This document shows positions 54,308-64,000 of a DNA stretch of 64,000 bases, piece after piece. The DNA comes from Globisporangium splendens (lineage: Eukaryota > Oomycota > Peronosporomycetes > Pythiales > Pythiaceae): positions 124,001-188,000 of the forward strand of contig VFIW01000089.1 of assembly GCA_006386115.1 (NCBI GenBank), given 5' to 3'. The first letter of the stretch is position 1, and every line of letters starts with the position of its first letter. Made by a program: the position numbers and the translations under genes. The notes beneath the pieces are model-generated. The model searched no databases and was not told the origin of the DNA. It saw only the letters and a program-made list of their open reading frames with translations.

Positions 54308-57300
54308 ATGGAGGACGAGATCGGCGAGCAGGACGCGCCAGTGCTCGCTGGTCTCTCGCCGCGCATCATCCACCGCGTCGTTGCGCCTGATGTGCACACT
54401 ACGACGACGACAGCAACGACGGCGCCAACGCCAGCTGTCATAGTGACTACTTCGCTATCTTCTGTTTCGATGACAACGACATCGACGACGACTGTGGTGA
54501 CGAGTGCATCGACAGCGATCGACGTGGAGGAAGACGCCGAAGCCATGGAGCAAGAGTCGCTGCTCCGCGAAGAAACCTCGGAGCAGCAGCAAAACCGAAC
54601 GGAGCGCAACGACAGTAGTGGAGATGGAACGCCTGCGTCAACAGGCGGTGGAACCACATTAATACGACCGAGTGAGCTCGATTGGGACGTCGAAGAAGAC
54701 GGATGGATGCCCAAGCCTGCGCGCTTGCATTCTGGAAAATCCCGGTCGTGTGCTGTTTGCTTTGCGCCGTTGCAGTATACAACCATGCAGAGTTGGGATG
54801 AGTATTTGCAGAGCGAAGAGTATCTGCAGCGATTGCAGGAGAGTTTGCTCGATGACACGTTCATCTCGGATCTGATTTGTGGCGATCCTACTGGCAGCGA
54901 TTTACCGACGGAGCATCGCATGCACAAGAACCGCAAGATGAAGTGCCGACAAAGTGTGCACGATTATTTGAACATGGTCACGGCTGGGGTCGTGGACAAA
55001 TCGGGCAAGGAAAAGGGATCGATTCGCACGCTAGAAGAAATGCTCCTTAACGTGTTACCGACACCCGTTTTCACGCATGTGATCGAGCGTCGACTTGCTG
55101 TGATTTCACACAGTTCACGGATCGCATGCACTTTGCTCCAAGAGAGTCGCGTTCACAAGACCACGCGCTCCATGGGTGCCACAGGATCAAATATCGAGCT
55201 TCACCATCTGGCAATCCATACGCTCTCTGCGCTGTTGTCATCGTTCGACTACACGAGTGAGCATGCCCAGCAATCCTTTGAAGAGATGTCACGACTTTTA
55301 ACGTGTTTTCCTGCGCTGTCGCTGTATTCCTTTTGGAGCCCAAAGAGGAGATGTCCAGAGAAACCTCTTGTACTGAAGAGCGATATGGTCTACGCGTCCT
55401 CGTGCTCTATGAATCCTCGAGCGCATCCTCCCGAGCTCGCGATCGATGATGCCGAGCATACGTTTTGGTTGTCTCAACAACGCCCGGGGGTGACGTACTT
55501 TGTGATCCGACACCCGGACGTGTCCCGGATCTCGTCTATTGAGATTCGGTGGCACTTGAAATGCTTCCCTCAACGAGTCGCGATTGAGTGTCGCGTCACA
55601 GGAGGCGACAAGTATGTTCAAGTTGCCGAGGAACACACTACGGCAGTGAAGCCACCTGAGTACTTTTCGGTCCGGTTCCCCGAGTCCTGTACGGAGCTGC
55701 GGATTACGATGAGCGGGGTCCCACCAGTGAACCGCAACGGCACATATGGAATTGAGCAGATCCGTCTCAATGTGCCATGCTCGAATTCACTCTTTGTAGA
55801 GCCAACGGTGGCGTTGAATGACGTCGCGAACTGGTTGCTGGGTGCGATTGGCCATTGCAACGAAGATGTCGTGATTGAAGCGATCGGTGCGCTGAAGGCG
55901 TGGGCGCTCGCGACGGCGTCGCTGAGTACCACGTTGCTCTTTGTGAGGATGTTGCTCGATTTCAGTATGACGCACCGAATTTCTCCTGAACGCGGGCTTG
56001 CGCGATTTGCGGTTGAGCAAGGCTTTTTACTGTATGGAGGCATCAAGACATATCGAACCGACGAATCTGAGAAATTGGTACGAGGAGAAGACAAGAAAAA
56101 GACAAGTGAATCCCGCAAGATTCGCGCTCTCTTTGAGCCGTCCGTGTGCTCGGCGGGGGTGACGGTCGAAGATGCAGGGCTAACAGTGCGAACACGTGAA
56201 ACCAGTTACCAGTACGCTGCAGTAAACATTGGGATCACCACAGGAAAAGCATCGTGGAAATTCAGGCTCGACAATGATACGGTAGATGATGAAATGACTT
56301 GCTTTGGCGCTGCGATCTTGCCTGTGACCGTGAGCGGATACGACTCGTCGCCAAACTTGTGGATGCTTCGAGGCTACAATGGCAACCTGTATGCGCGAGG
56401 GCATAAGTTAAGCCGATCCATCGGTAAAGTGCACCCAGGTGATATCGTTCAAATCGAAGTTGACATGGCTGAAGGCACGCTGGCGTATAAAATCAATGAC
56501 ATCGAGTATGGAGTTGTCTTTACGGATCTCGCTGGTCATGAAGTGTACCCTGCGGTGTCATTTTATGGGTCAGGCAAAGTGATCACTTTGCTGGGAGTTC
56601 AGAAATGGGACGACTCGGATTCCGGCGCCGCAGATATTGACCCAGTATACTTGTCCAATATCAGAGAGTATCATTACTCGGTCGGATATGGAACTTTTGG
56701 GAAGGGAAACCAACTCGGTTATGCAAGCGATGCTGACGCGCGGAACCTGCCAGCAGGGGCAACAACACCAAGTGTTTCTGTGCACATCAACGGCGAGCCT
56801 CGACAACGCTGTTTATCTACTCATCCGCCGTCTCAAGGAGAGGCATTTGTCATATACGACTTGGGTGACGCGTACAATCGATTTGTTGGCGCTGTTGGCA
56901 TTAACGACGATGTCCAGAATGAGATTCTACAGCAGCGCTCGGTCTCTGTGGTATTTTCCATCATTGGTGATGGAAAAGAGCTGTGGCATTCAAAGCCTGT
57001 ATCGGAAGTTCGCCAAGTTGAGAAATTCGATCTATCTGTGCGAGATGTGCGCATGCTGGAACTGAAAGTGACGTGCTCAGGATCCAACCACTGCGCCCAC
57101 GCGATTTGGATTGATCCATGTGTCTACCCTCTCGAAGAATGGATTTGCACAGAATGCTCGTTTGGAAACAAAGGGGGGTTCAAAATGTGCACAGTTTGTC
57201 GAATCGGCACACACGAGGCGTGTCAAGTAAATCGCCCAAGTGAGCTACCAAGTTCGTTCGTCTCCGATCCATCAAGAGCAAACGAAACGACAGGCTTATT

Positions 57301-60300
57301 GGAGCAGGCGTCAGTGCCTTCTGTGGAAAGTGTTCTTAATAGCTCTGACCCTTTCCTTGAGCTCGGGACGCTGATCACGAACGAATTGCACGATCTCAGC
57401 TGTCTCACTGCCACTCGAGAGAAGCCAAATTTGCTTAACGGACACGTACGACGACCTTCCGGTGCGAATGGCAGAAGCAATCTTTCGAACCTTGCTGGAT
57501 TTGAACAACCTTTTTCCCGTCAGCCATGCGAACCGGTATTTTCGTTGCTTTTGGCGATGCTTCGACGTTTTCAAGTTGATTTCCACGCCCAATCCCCTGT
57601 CGGGGAATCTTCTGTTGTGGATCCGCGAACAATCCTCTCGAAGCAAATGTGCATTCACATTCTGGGCTTGTTCAGTGCAAACCTAGAGAGTATTGACTTG
57701 TACGAAGTTGGAGATCTCGAACCTGAGCTTGGGATCACACCAGAAATCGTGGGCGAGCTGCGGCATGAGCTCGAACGTGCTGCCAGCGTTCGCGACCACG
57801 AGGAATGCCGTTTGCCGAAAGAAATCCAAGTAGCCGCAGCGAAAGCGATCATTTCTGGCGTGTCAGTATTGTACAGTTCTCCGAGTGATAAGTTGAATCT
57901 GCTCCTCTACCTTCTTCGAAGCCACACGAGTGCAGAGTTCGAACCAGATTCGGCGCGCCATTTACTGCTGTCAGCGCTGATGCGGATCCTCGCGTCGCCA
58001 GGAAAAGAAGGAATTCTGAATTTCCTTCCGTTCTTATCGGCAACCATGTTCAATTCGAGCAACGGGGTCTCAATCGGAGTGCCATTCGCGCAAGAAATAA
58101 TTGGGCTACTTGTTCAAGCTATTCAACGGCCAGAACACCGGATCGAGCCACCGAGCCTCGATAACCGTACCGCCAAGGATTTCAATTTGGTTGAGAGCAG
58201 AAGCCTCGCCCAGGATGCAATGCTGCTGCTGAAGGCATACCAGCTTTTTTTGTTGGCAGAAGCAGTCAGTTTGACGAAGTCAAAGAGGTCAGATGACGCA
58301 GATTTGGAAGCTTTGGGTGGATTGGATCACTCGGATCAAAGCCATAGACGAGCACTTGTTCAAGAATCTACTCTTCAGTATGGGTTTCTGCTGCTCCGAG
58401 CATGTCGTGACGTGATTGAATCTCTTGTGGTCGAGCAAACTGAAAACTCGTTTCTTCAGTCTCCAGCAGTATGCGAGCTTCAAGCGAACATTCGAACGCA
58501 CAATATTCCAATTCTGTCAGGGCTGCTGCCGTGGTTTGTGTCTTGCTTGTGCCTGTTACGACGCCAAACGTGGCTCGCACGTCCTATCCTCCCTGCAATT
58601 TGCCGACTTTTGGGCAGCTTCGATCAATACTGCTCTGAGCTTCATGTTGTGAACAAGTCGGACAGCCGTTTCCGAAAACTGGAGCTACATGAAAAAGCCC
58701 GTATGATTGAATCCCAAGAGCTGGACCGTGTGCTTGCAGTGGACAAATCGCTCGTTGTAAATCGCCAGGCGTCGAAGCAGATGTACAATGTATTTAAGCA
58801 ACTCTACACTGGGGACAAAGATCACTTCGAAGGCCAAATTGGATTTCAGTTTGAAGCGACGAGTACGTTCTTGGTAGTGGCTCTTGGTCGGTCTGTGAAC
58901 CCAGCGAAGAATGGCGGCCGATTGATCCGACAGCACACGGTTCGCCTGTGGGAAGAAGCTTCGCAAACTCTAGTCGCCCAAGTGACTGTGAGTGGGACGT
59001 CGAAAAAGGATTCGATGGGCTACGCGCTCGAACCTCTTGTGGCTCCTGTCAAACTTAGTCAAGGCAAATTGTACCGGTTAACAACACAAGAGTTTGCCAA
59101 CGGCGGAGATCCGTGGTACAAAAAAGAGAATCTTCCAGACGAGGAATACGACAGTTCGTACATCAAGATTTTACGAGATTGTTATGCGTCCGGGTCAACA
59201 AGTTTTCCAAACTCACAAAATCTCAGTGGAGCAGCATACGGAGTCCCGACTTTTCTTGTCGAAGGAGAGAATCCAGTGGCATCGATTCCACGGTTTGCAT
59301 CACCTTATGGGAGTTTGTCGGTGAAGTTCAATGCGAAACGAAAAGTTCAGTCGGTTTCCGTCAGCCATTCAGGAACGTCAGCGCATTTGATCGGGGAAAG
59401 TGCTTCATGGCGCAATTGCTTCCTTCAAACTGCTTTCTATCAAGGAGTCCACTCTGTTGACTTCATAGTCAAAAGTGCACGCGTTGGCGGTACGATTTCA
59501 GGGCATATATGCATTGGCGTTGATTGGGCACTGTGCAGCGAACCACAACCTTGTTCTTCTTCGAGCATCAAGTACGAATCCTTTCTCGGCGAAACCCAGA
59601 ACAGCATTGGTTGGATGCCATCTATAGGCGCGCTGTGGGTATGTGGAAAGCGAGCAAGCTACGGGACGAAGCTGTCGCTGGCATCTGGAGACATTTTGAC
59701 TCTCGTTATCGACTACGACATGCAGACTCTTTCGTTTGCGCACAATGGTCAACGAATGGGTGTCGCAGTTGGGCTGCCTGAGTTATGTCCAGCGTCGTCA
59801 TCCCTGATGCAGCTTCCAGAAGCGTTGACCCCTGGAGTCTCAATTTATGGGTCACAAGATACTGTCCAGATCCGACCGTCGGGGATCGCGAAGTCCACGC
59901 TCCGCATTCACTGGTTGTATGACCTGCATAACTCGTTGTCATCTCTAGCCGGACGAGTAGCGAGTACGCTGATTGCTGCTCATCCGGTAGATGGTGTTGA
60001 GGAAGAGCTGCTTCCGTGGCTTCAGTCTCCACTTCTGAGCGGAGGAATTCTGAGTGCAGCTTCTGGTGAATCTGGTGAACCTCAAGACAACAATGCGCTT
60101 CCAATGGACTGGAAGAGCGCTCTTCAATATGAATATTCCATGTATCCTTCAAATCCAGCACTTCGGAGTGACATACTTGGAGGCAGCGGAACGAAGGAGA
60201 CTGGCTCAAGCGCTCCTGTCAAGCGACACTCAGGTAATAGCAATCTTTACAGCGACGATTCGTACGCCATTCGACAAGGCAAGTTTTTCGAAAACTTATC

Positions 60301-63300
60301 GCAAAACAGAACTGAAAGTGGGCCAGTGCGAATTATTCTGAACTGGCTGGAAACGCGCTCCCCAGATCGGTCGTTTCTGAGTCGACTCGGCAAATTCCCG
60401 CACTGTGAAAGGTTGACTTGTGTAGCCTTGATCAAGCATGCACCAGCACACGTTCTCCATGAGGTCCAAGCAATTGTGGCTGGCTCCGAATCCTCCCATG
60501 TTGATCCAACGAAACCCAGTGACTTGATCGACCATTCGAATTTAGAACCTTCCGAAGACCTTTTGCTTGTTTGGAAACGAATTGTCTCGCTTCGCCACTG
60601 GCTGATCAAGACACGTCAAGAGTATCGAGCTAAGGCTCAAGACGATTCGACGATGACCACCGAGTTTATCACGCTTGATTCCAGCAATGCAACTGGAGGT
60701 GACGGTGACGATGGAATTAGTTTCGAAAAGACACTGTCGATGCCAAAAACGTTCGATGATCTAATGGATCAAGTTTGCCAGCGAGCGGAGTTCTTGTGCT
60801 TGCTGGATCCTCCATCAGAAGAGAAAGACAAGCTGGGTGTGGATTCACAAGTCGCTCTGAGTAACCTGGCTGAGAAATGGAGTTCACAGAAGACACCACC
60901 GTCGTTACAGCCGATGCTAGAAAGATGGAAAAGCCTGCGTGAGGCAGACAGTTCGAAGTGGTCAGGAATTGTTGACGTATTGCGTGCTCAAGATCGTTGG
61001 AGAAGTCGTCGGGCTTCGGTGGTCACCCTTCCAGCAAATTTGAATGAAGACAAGCCAGATATGAGCAAAGCTACTGCTCAAGCTGTTGGCGAGCCAGACG
61101 ATGACGACTTATATCGCCGACGTCGCTATCACTACAAGGACAGTTTTTCTGCGATGATGAAAGCATGCGACCTGTACATTCGAAACGGAATTGGTGCGCC
61201 GCCTGTAGTACTTCGAGCCCTCTTGGAGAGACGCCAGAAGCGGTCGGACTCGCGTTTGTTTGGTCTGCACGCGATGAAAACCATTCTGAGCATTTTGTCG
61301 TTTGATACCGCAAGACACAATGCGATCATCTTTCTACGCCCAGCGCTGCGTGGCTTTACGGATGATGAAAAAGAGTCTCGGGAGCTGAACGACGGCCAGG
61401 TTGTCACAGAGACTTTCCGAGCCACTGTCAGACATCATTACTTGAAAGGGCTTGAAGGATGCAATCGACCAACGATCGAGCGAGTGCAACTTGCGTTCTG
61501 CGATCTCTACTCGTTCTTGGCACAGCTACTGAACAGCAGCAGTACTGGAGGCTGCTCGCCTGACTCTCTACTGAAGCACGCGCTTTTATGTGCGTGGAGT
61601 CTAGATTTCGAGCCTCGAGATCACCCGTTTTTGCTGAAAACAGGTATCCTGACAACGCTTCACGATTTGTTTTCAATTGAATCCAGCCGGCGTGATGCTG
61701 CGGCAGATTTGGCAGGGATGAAAGTAGCAGCTCGAGCACACCTTGGCCAAGTATCAACAACTGCTAACGCATTGGAGTACACCACCATCAACTGGCACCC
61801 ATTGTCGGAAGAATTTGTGCAACAAAGTGTGCTGCACACAGGCTACGTGACCAAGCGAGACATTTTGCGTTTGCTCCTACGTGCACCTCCGTATGCATGC
61901 ACGAAAGCGTGGTGGAAGCAAAACGGTCTGGAGTTTATCTTCGAAGCGAATGGATCTGCGTCAGCGTCGAATGCACGCCACACAGCATCATCGATGGCGC
62001 TACTTTATGCGGAATTGCTGAAGAAACTGGAGGTGAAGCTTTCATGGTGTCAGCCACATCTGCTCGGCAGAAAAGTGCTGCAATTCGGCATGACATCAGC
62101 AATCCAAGGCGCAATGGCTGGCCAAAGCAAACCAGAGGAGATCAGTTATGCGGAAACGCCTGCATTAGGTGAAGTCCAGGATTTCTGCGTCGAAACGTGG
62201 GTGTACCCTGCTGATCTCAGTGGGTATCGCTCATTGCGAAGCGACAAGGGCTTTCAAAATGGAAGCGTCTTTCTAGAGTTTGCGGATCAGCATTTACAGT
62301 TGGGAATCTTGGGCAATTTCCCTCGCGAGCAGCTCTTCACCTCCTATCGCTTCCGCACCCACGAGTGGACACATATTGCTGTCTCTTATCGTGCAGCAGA
62401 AATGCGTTTGACACTTTTTGTCAATGGATCGAAGGTAGAAGAGAGATTTTACGAGCGCGTGTGCAAATCAATCCATTTCCGAGCTGCAAGAATTGGATGT
62501 TGGGTGAATGAGATTGATGCCCATGGAGTCACAACAGCTACTGCATCACCCCAGCGCAGCTTTAAGGGCTCTATTGCCGAGATGCGAGTTTGGTGTACAC
62601 CAAGAACAGGTGAGCAGATTCAGCGAGATTTCCAGCGAAGCATTCCATATGAGATTCAAGCTGCACCTGTCGGGATTGGACATGACTCGGAAAATCCACA
62701 ACGAACCAACCTGCTAGCGCTGTGGCATTTGAATGAAGGTGAAGGAGTTTGCGGATATGACCGCAGTCCTTCACTTGTTGCGAACGGTGACAGTTCTATC
62801 GCAGCAGCGGAGAACGCGATGGGAAGAAATGCTGATATTTCAGGATGCCATTGGGCTAAAATGAACGTTCCAGTGGTATCGAATGCAGTCCTTGACGTCA
62901 TCCCTCTTCCGAAGTGGGAAACTATTATGAGAGGAATCGTCATCATGCAGCGGAAAGTGCGCGCGTTGTGTCACTTGCAATATCGTAGAGCTGTGAAATC
63001 GTCAAGGTTGGTGTGTCAATATGAAGAAAGCTTGTTTGCGGAGCGATGGAGCGATCTTAGCGATGAAGACGATGGCGATGAGGGTGATAATGAAGGAGAT
63101 GTTGGAGTTAGCAGCTCGAGTTTGGCAAGGAACGAAGTGCAAGAATTGGATTCGAAGGCGAAGGAGTTGGTAAAGGAATGGAGTGTATCAACGGACCAGC
63201 AGATTTTGCTGAAGAAGCAGACAAAGAGGTGTGCGTGGATCGTTTTCCGCTTCCTGGCGACAATTGGTATCGGAGGTGTTTACGAGAGAAGAGAAGGCGA

Positions 63301-64000
63301 GGCCAAGTCTGTAGCAGCGATTGCCAAAATGAAGCGAAAACAAAAACTTCAAAAAGGAGATTCAATCAGTGAGTTGGGTTCCCCGATGCATCAGCGGATG
63401 GTAAATCAAGGGAAATCAGAGGCAGCGAGGACTGCTGGACTCAGTTACGAAGAAGAGGATCGGCAAACACGAACAATCGAAGCAGCAAGTGATGCAGCGA
63501 AGACTGCAGCCACAAATAGAGAGTTGGAGGAGCCTGTTCTTCAGACACTTTGGTTTTCCCAGGAACTTCATCGAAAAGTATTTGAAGTGATTGAAAGGGA
63601 GCTGGTGCTTGGAACTACCCTCATTCAAGACGCAGAAGGTCTCACACGAGCGCAAAGAATGCTTCGGTCGCTCTCTACACCGGTCAAGCGAAAAGGAGAA
63701 ACTCTTCGATCTCACACAAGTGGAGTAGAAGGTAGTCGTGTGAAGATCGTCCGTCCTTCTCGGCGCATGCCTAGTGATTTGGCTTCTCAAGGTGAAGTTT
63801 TGGAAACGTTAGAGGTGGAAATGTACACTTTTGCAATGCTGGGCTTTGTGCTCTCCCTTAGTGGGAGCTCACCAACATTGCATCATTTGTCGAAACCCAA
63901 GATACTGAGAGAACTGCTTGAGCTGCTTCGCACCGGGTCGCCACGCTCTCAGCGCGTTGTCAAGCTATTGCTTCGGAAAGTTTGCAGCAATGGTGTCGTC
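54308..64000 (+). CDS. Giant multidomain protein with SPRY, NPCBM, RanBP2 zinc finger and LamG-like modules (3' end outside the window)
   Basis: An uninterrupted frame of 3,231 codons from ATG 54308 to the window edge; phase agrees wherever it was checked. Approximate residues, in order: a disordered acidic start; a helical region; a galactose-binding-like (F5/8C or DOC-type) module at 374-490; SPRY at 600-768; NPCBM at 788-938 (FVIYDLGDAYNRFVGAVGI, with AHAIWIDP closing); a RanBP2-type zinc finger at 942-975 (WICTECSFGNKGGFKMCTVC); helical repeats; a second SPRY-like module at 1650-1865; more helices; a LamG/ConA-like lectin fold at 2622-2818 (DFCVETWVYPADLSGY and EWTHIAVSYRAAEMRLTLFVNG); and an IQ motif near 2880 (IVIMQRKVRALCHLQYRRA). 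The layout recalls giant ubiquitin-ligase scaffolds (HECT family), but no catalytic domain lies inside the window, so this is only a suggestion. The gene appears intron-free over nearly 10 kb, in contrast to its neighbours. Confidence 0.75.
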   Translation, partial: MEDEIGEQDAPVLAGLSPRIIHRVVAPDVHTTTTTATTAPTPAVIVTTSLSSVSMTTTSTTTVVTSASTAIDVEEDAEAMEQESLLREETSEQQQNRTERNDSSGDGTPASTGGGTTLIRPSELDWDVEEDGWMPKPARLHSGKSRSCAVCFAPLQYTTMQSWDEYLQSEEYLQRLQESLLDDTFISDLICGDPTGSDLPTEHRMHKNRKMKCRQSVHDYLNMVTAGVVDKSGKEKGSIRTLEEMLLNVLPTPVFTHVIERRLAVISHSSRIACTLLQESRVHKTTRSMGATGSNIELHHLAIHTLSALLSSFDYTSEHAQQSFEEMSRLLTCFPALSLYSFWSPKRRCPEKPLVLKSDMVYASSCSMNPRAHPPELAIDDAEHTFWLSQQRPGVTYFVIRHPDVSRISSIEIRWHLKCFPQRVAIECRVTGGDKYVQVAEEHTTAVKPPEYFSVRFPESCTELRITMSGVPPVNRNGTYGIEQIRLNVPCSNSLFVEPTVALNDVANWLLGAIGHCNEDVVIEAIGALKAWALATASLSTTLLFVRMLLDFSMTHRISPERGLARFAVEQGFLLYGGIKTYRTDESEKLVRGEDKKKTSESRKIRALFEPSVCSAGVTVEDAGLTVRTRETSYQYAAVNIGITTGKASWKFRLDNDTVDDEMTCFGAAILPVTVSGYDSSPNLWMLRGYNGNLYARGHKLSRSIGKVHPGDIVQIEVDMAEGTLAYKINDIEYGVVFTDLAGHEVYPAVSFYGSGKVITLLGVQKWDDSDSGAADIDPVYLSNIREYHYSVGYGTFGKGNQLGYASDADARNLPAGATTPSVSVHINGEPRQRCLSTHPPSQGEAFVIYDLGDAYNRFVGAVGINDDVQNEILQQRSVSVVFSIIGDGKELWHSKPVSEVRQVEKFDLSVRDVRMLELKVTCSGSNHCAHAIWIDPCVYPLEEWICTECSFGNKGGFKMCTVCRIGTHEACQVNRPSELPSSFVSDPSRANETTGLLEQASVPSVESVLNSSDPFLELGTLITNELHDLSCLTATREKPNLLNGHVRRPSGANGRSNLSNLAGFEQPFSRQPCEPVFSLLLAMLRRFQVDFHAQSPVGESSVVDPRTILSKQMCIHILGLFSANLESIDLYEVGDLEPELGITPEIVGELRHELERAASVRDHEECRLPKEIQVAAAKAIISGVSVLYSSPSDKLNLLLYLLRSHTSAEFEPDSARHLLLSALMRILASPGKEGILNFLPFLSATMFNSSNGVSIGVPFAQEIIGLLVQAIQRPEHRIEPPSLDNRTAKDFNLVESRSLAQDAMLLLKAYQLFLLAEAVSLTKSKRSDDADLEALGGLDHSDQSHRRALVQESTLQYGFLLLRACRDVIESLVVEQTENSFLQSPAVCELQANIRTHNIPILSGLLPWFVSCLCLLRRQTWLARPILPAICRLLGSFDQYCSELHVVNKSDSRFRKLELHEKARMIESQELDRVLAVDKSLVVNRQASKQMYNVFKQLYTGDKDHFEGQIGFQFEATSTFLVVALGRSVNPAKNGGRLIRQHTVRLWEEASQTLVAQVTVSGTSKKDSMGYALEPLVAPVKLSQGKLYRLTTQEFANGGDPWYKKENLPDEEYDSSYIKILRDCYASGSTSFPNSQNLSGAAYGVPTFLVEGENPVASIPRFASPYGSLSVKFNAKRKVQSVSVSHSGTSAHLIGESASWRNCFLQTAFYQGVHSVDFIVKSARVGGTISGHICIGVDWALCSEPQPCSSSSIKYESFLGETQNSIGWMPSIGALWVCGKRASYGTKLSLASGDILTLVIDYDMQTLSFAHNGQRMGVAVGLPELCPASSSLMQLPEALTPGVSIYGSQDTVQIRPSGIAKSTLRIHWLYDLHNSLSSLAGRVASTLIAAHPVDGVEEELLPWLQSPLLSGGILSAASGESGEPQDNNALPMDWKSALQYEYSMYPSNPALRSDILGGSGTKETGSSAPVKRHSGNSNLYSDDSYAIRQGKFFENLSQNRTESGPVRIILNWLETRSPDRSFLSRLGKFPHCERLTCVALIKHAPAHVLHEVQAIVAGSESSHVDPTKPSDLIDHSNLEPSEDLLLVWKRIVSLRHWLIKTRQEYRAKAQDDSTMTTEFITLDSSNATGGDGDDGISFEKTLSMPKTFDDLMDQVCQRAEFLCLLDPPSEEKDKLGVDSQVALSNLAEKWSSQKTPPSLQPMLERWKSLREADSSKWSGIVDVLRAQDRWRSRRASVVTLPANLNEDKPDMSKATAQAVGEPDDDDLYRRRRYHYKDSFSAMMKACDLYIRNGIGAPPVVLRALLERRQKRSDSRLFGLHAMKTILSILSFDTARHNAIIFLRPALRGFTDDEKESRELNDGQVVTETFRATVRHHYLKGLEGCNRPTIERVQLAFCDLYSFLAQLLNSSSTGGCSPDSLLKHALLCAWSLDFEPRDHPFLLKTGILTTLHDLFSIESSRRDAAADLAGMKVAARAHLGQVSTTANALEYTTINWHPLSEEFVQQSVLHTGYVTKRDILRLLLRAPPYACTKAWWKQNGLEFIFEANGSASASNARHTASSMALLYAELLKKLEVKLSWCQPHLLGRKVLQFGMTSAIQGAMAGQSKPEEISYAETPALGEVQDFCVETWVYPADLSGYRSLRSDKGFQNGSVFLEFADQHLQLGILGNFPREQLFTSYRFRTHEWTHIAVSYRAAEMRLTLFVNGSKVEERFYERVCKSIHFRAARIGCWVNEIDAHGVTTATASPQRSFKGSIAEMRVWCTPRTGEQIQRDFQRSIPYEIQAAPVGIGHDSENPQRTNLLALWHLNEGEGVCGYDRSPSLVANGDSSIAAAENAMGRNADISGCHWAKMNVPVVSNAVLDVIPLPKWETIMRGIVIMQRKVRALCHLQYRRAVKSSRLVCQYEESLFAERWSDLSDEDDGDEGDNEGDVGVSSSSLARNEVQELDSKAKELVKEWSVSTDQQILLKKQTKRCAWIVFRFLATIGIGGVYERREGEAKSVAAIAKMKRKQKLQKGDSISELGSPMHQRMVNQGKSEAARTAGLSYEEEDRQTRTIEAASDAAKTAATNRELEEPVLQTLWFSQELHRKVFEVIERELVLGTTLIQDAEGLTRAQRMLRSLSTPVKRKGETLRSHTSGVEGSRVKIVRPSRRMPSDLASQGEVLETLEVEMYTFAMLGFVLSLSGSSPTLHHLSKPKILRELLELLRTGSPRSQRVVKLLLRKVCSNGVV

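Noticed and set aside
1..64000. tRNA, rRNA or CRISPR features
   Set aside because: No cloverleaf-like TTCGA arms with fitting acceptors, no rRNA motif and no regularly spaced repeats were seen by eye; a dedicated scan could still find a divergent tRNA.

Overview
The window looks like nuclear DNA of an oomycete (Phytophthora or a downy-mildew relative). The signs are a Crinkler-family effector gene, a Ty3/Gypsy chromodomain retrotransposon, a GPCR-PIPK-like receptor, a FYVE-domain fusion protein, and compact intron-containing genes. Introns are mostly 45-140 bp, with GTRNGT-like donors (GTGCGT is common) and TAG/CAG acceptors. No tRNA, rRNA or CRISPR array was recognised.

Layout. (1) 0-11.7 kb is accessory DNA: a Crinkler (CRN) gene, a possible transposase scrap, and a 7.6-kb Ty3/Gypsy element on the minus strand (LTRs 3202-3856 and 10153-10803). 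The element's pol is broken by several frame changes. A long coiled-coil ORF runs antisense through the linker between integrase and chromodomain. (2) 11.7-18.5 kb holds an LMBR1-domain membrane protein with one in-frame stop and one frameshift, a dynein-stalk-like protein, the histone N-acetyltransferase NAA40, and a seven-repeat WRKY19-like zinc-finger protein. (3) 18.5-23.2 kb has no recognised gene. (4) 23.2-36.9 kb holds a small PH-domain protein, a three-exon gene joining FYVE, zinc ribbons and an FH2 formin, a 69-aa membrane protein, MCM8, a decayed MCM8 fragment with a strong hairpin, and an atypical E2F with two DNA-binding domains and E2F-like sites upstream. (5) 37-53.6 kb is dense with housekeeping genes: ATP11/ATPAF1, a FAIM-WW protein, MOB1-like, a truncated GPCR-PIPK-like gene, a METTL21-like methyltransferase, eIF2A, a second formin, PDCD7 (U11/U12-59K), CTF8, and a short AMP-ligase-like protein lacking the usual nucleotide motif. 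(6) 54.3 kb to the end is one uninterrupted reading frame of more than 3,200 codons. It encodes a giant multidomain protein (galactose-binding-like, SPRY, NPCBM, RanBP2 zinc finger, second SPRY-like, LamG-like, IQ) and runs off the window.

Themes. Replication and cell-cycle genes (MCM8, E2F, CTF8, MOB1) and actin nucleators (two formins sharing a CCDC53-like motif) lie close together. The most unusual items are the antisense coiled-coil ORF in the retrotransposon, the FYVE-formin fusion, and the hairpin near 33.1 kb. Several genes carry single-base lesions, which may be real decay or assembly errors. Exon boundaries were inferred by eye from reading frame, splice consensus and family resemblance; no alignment or transcript data were used.
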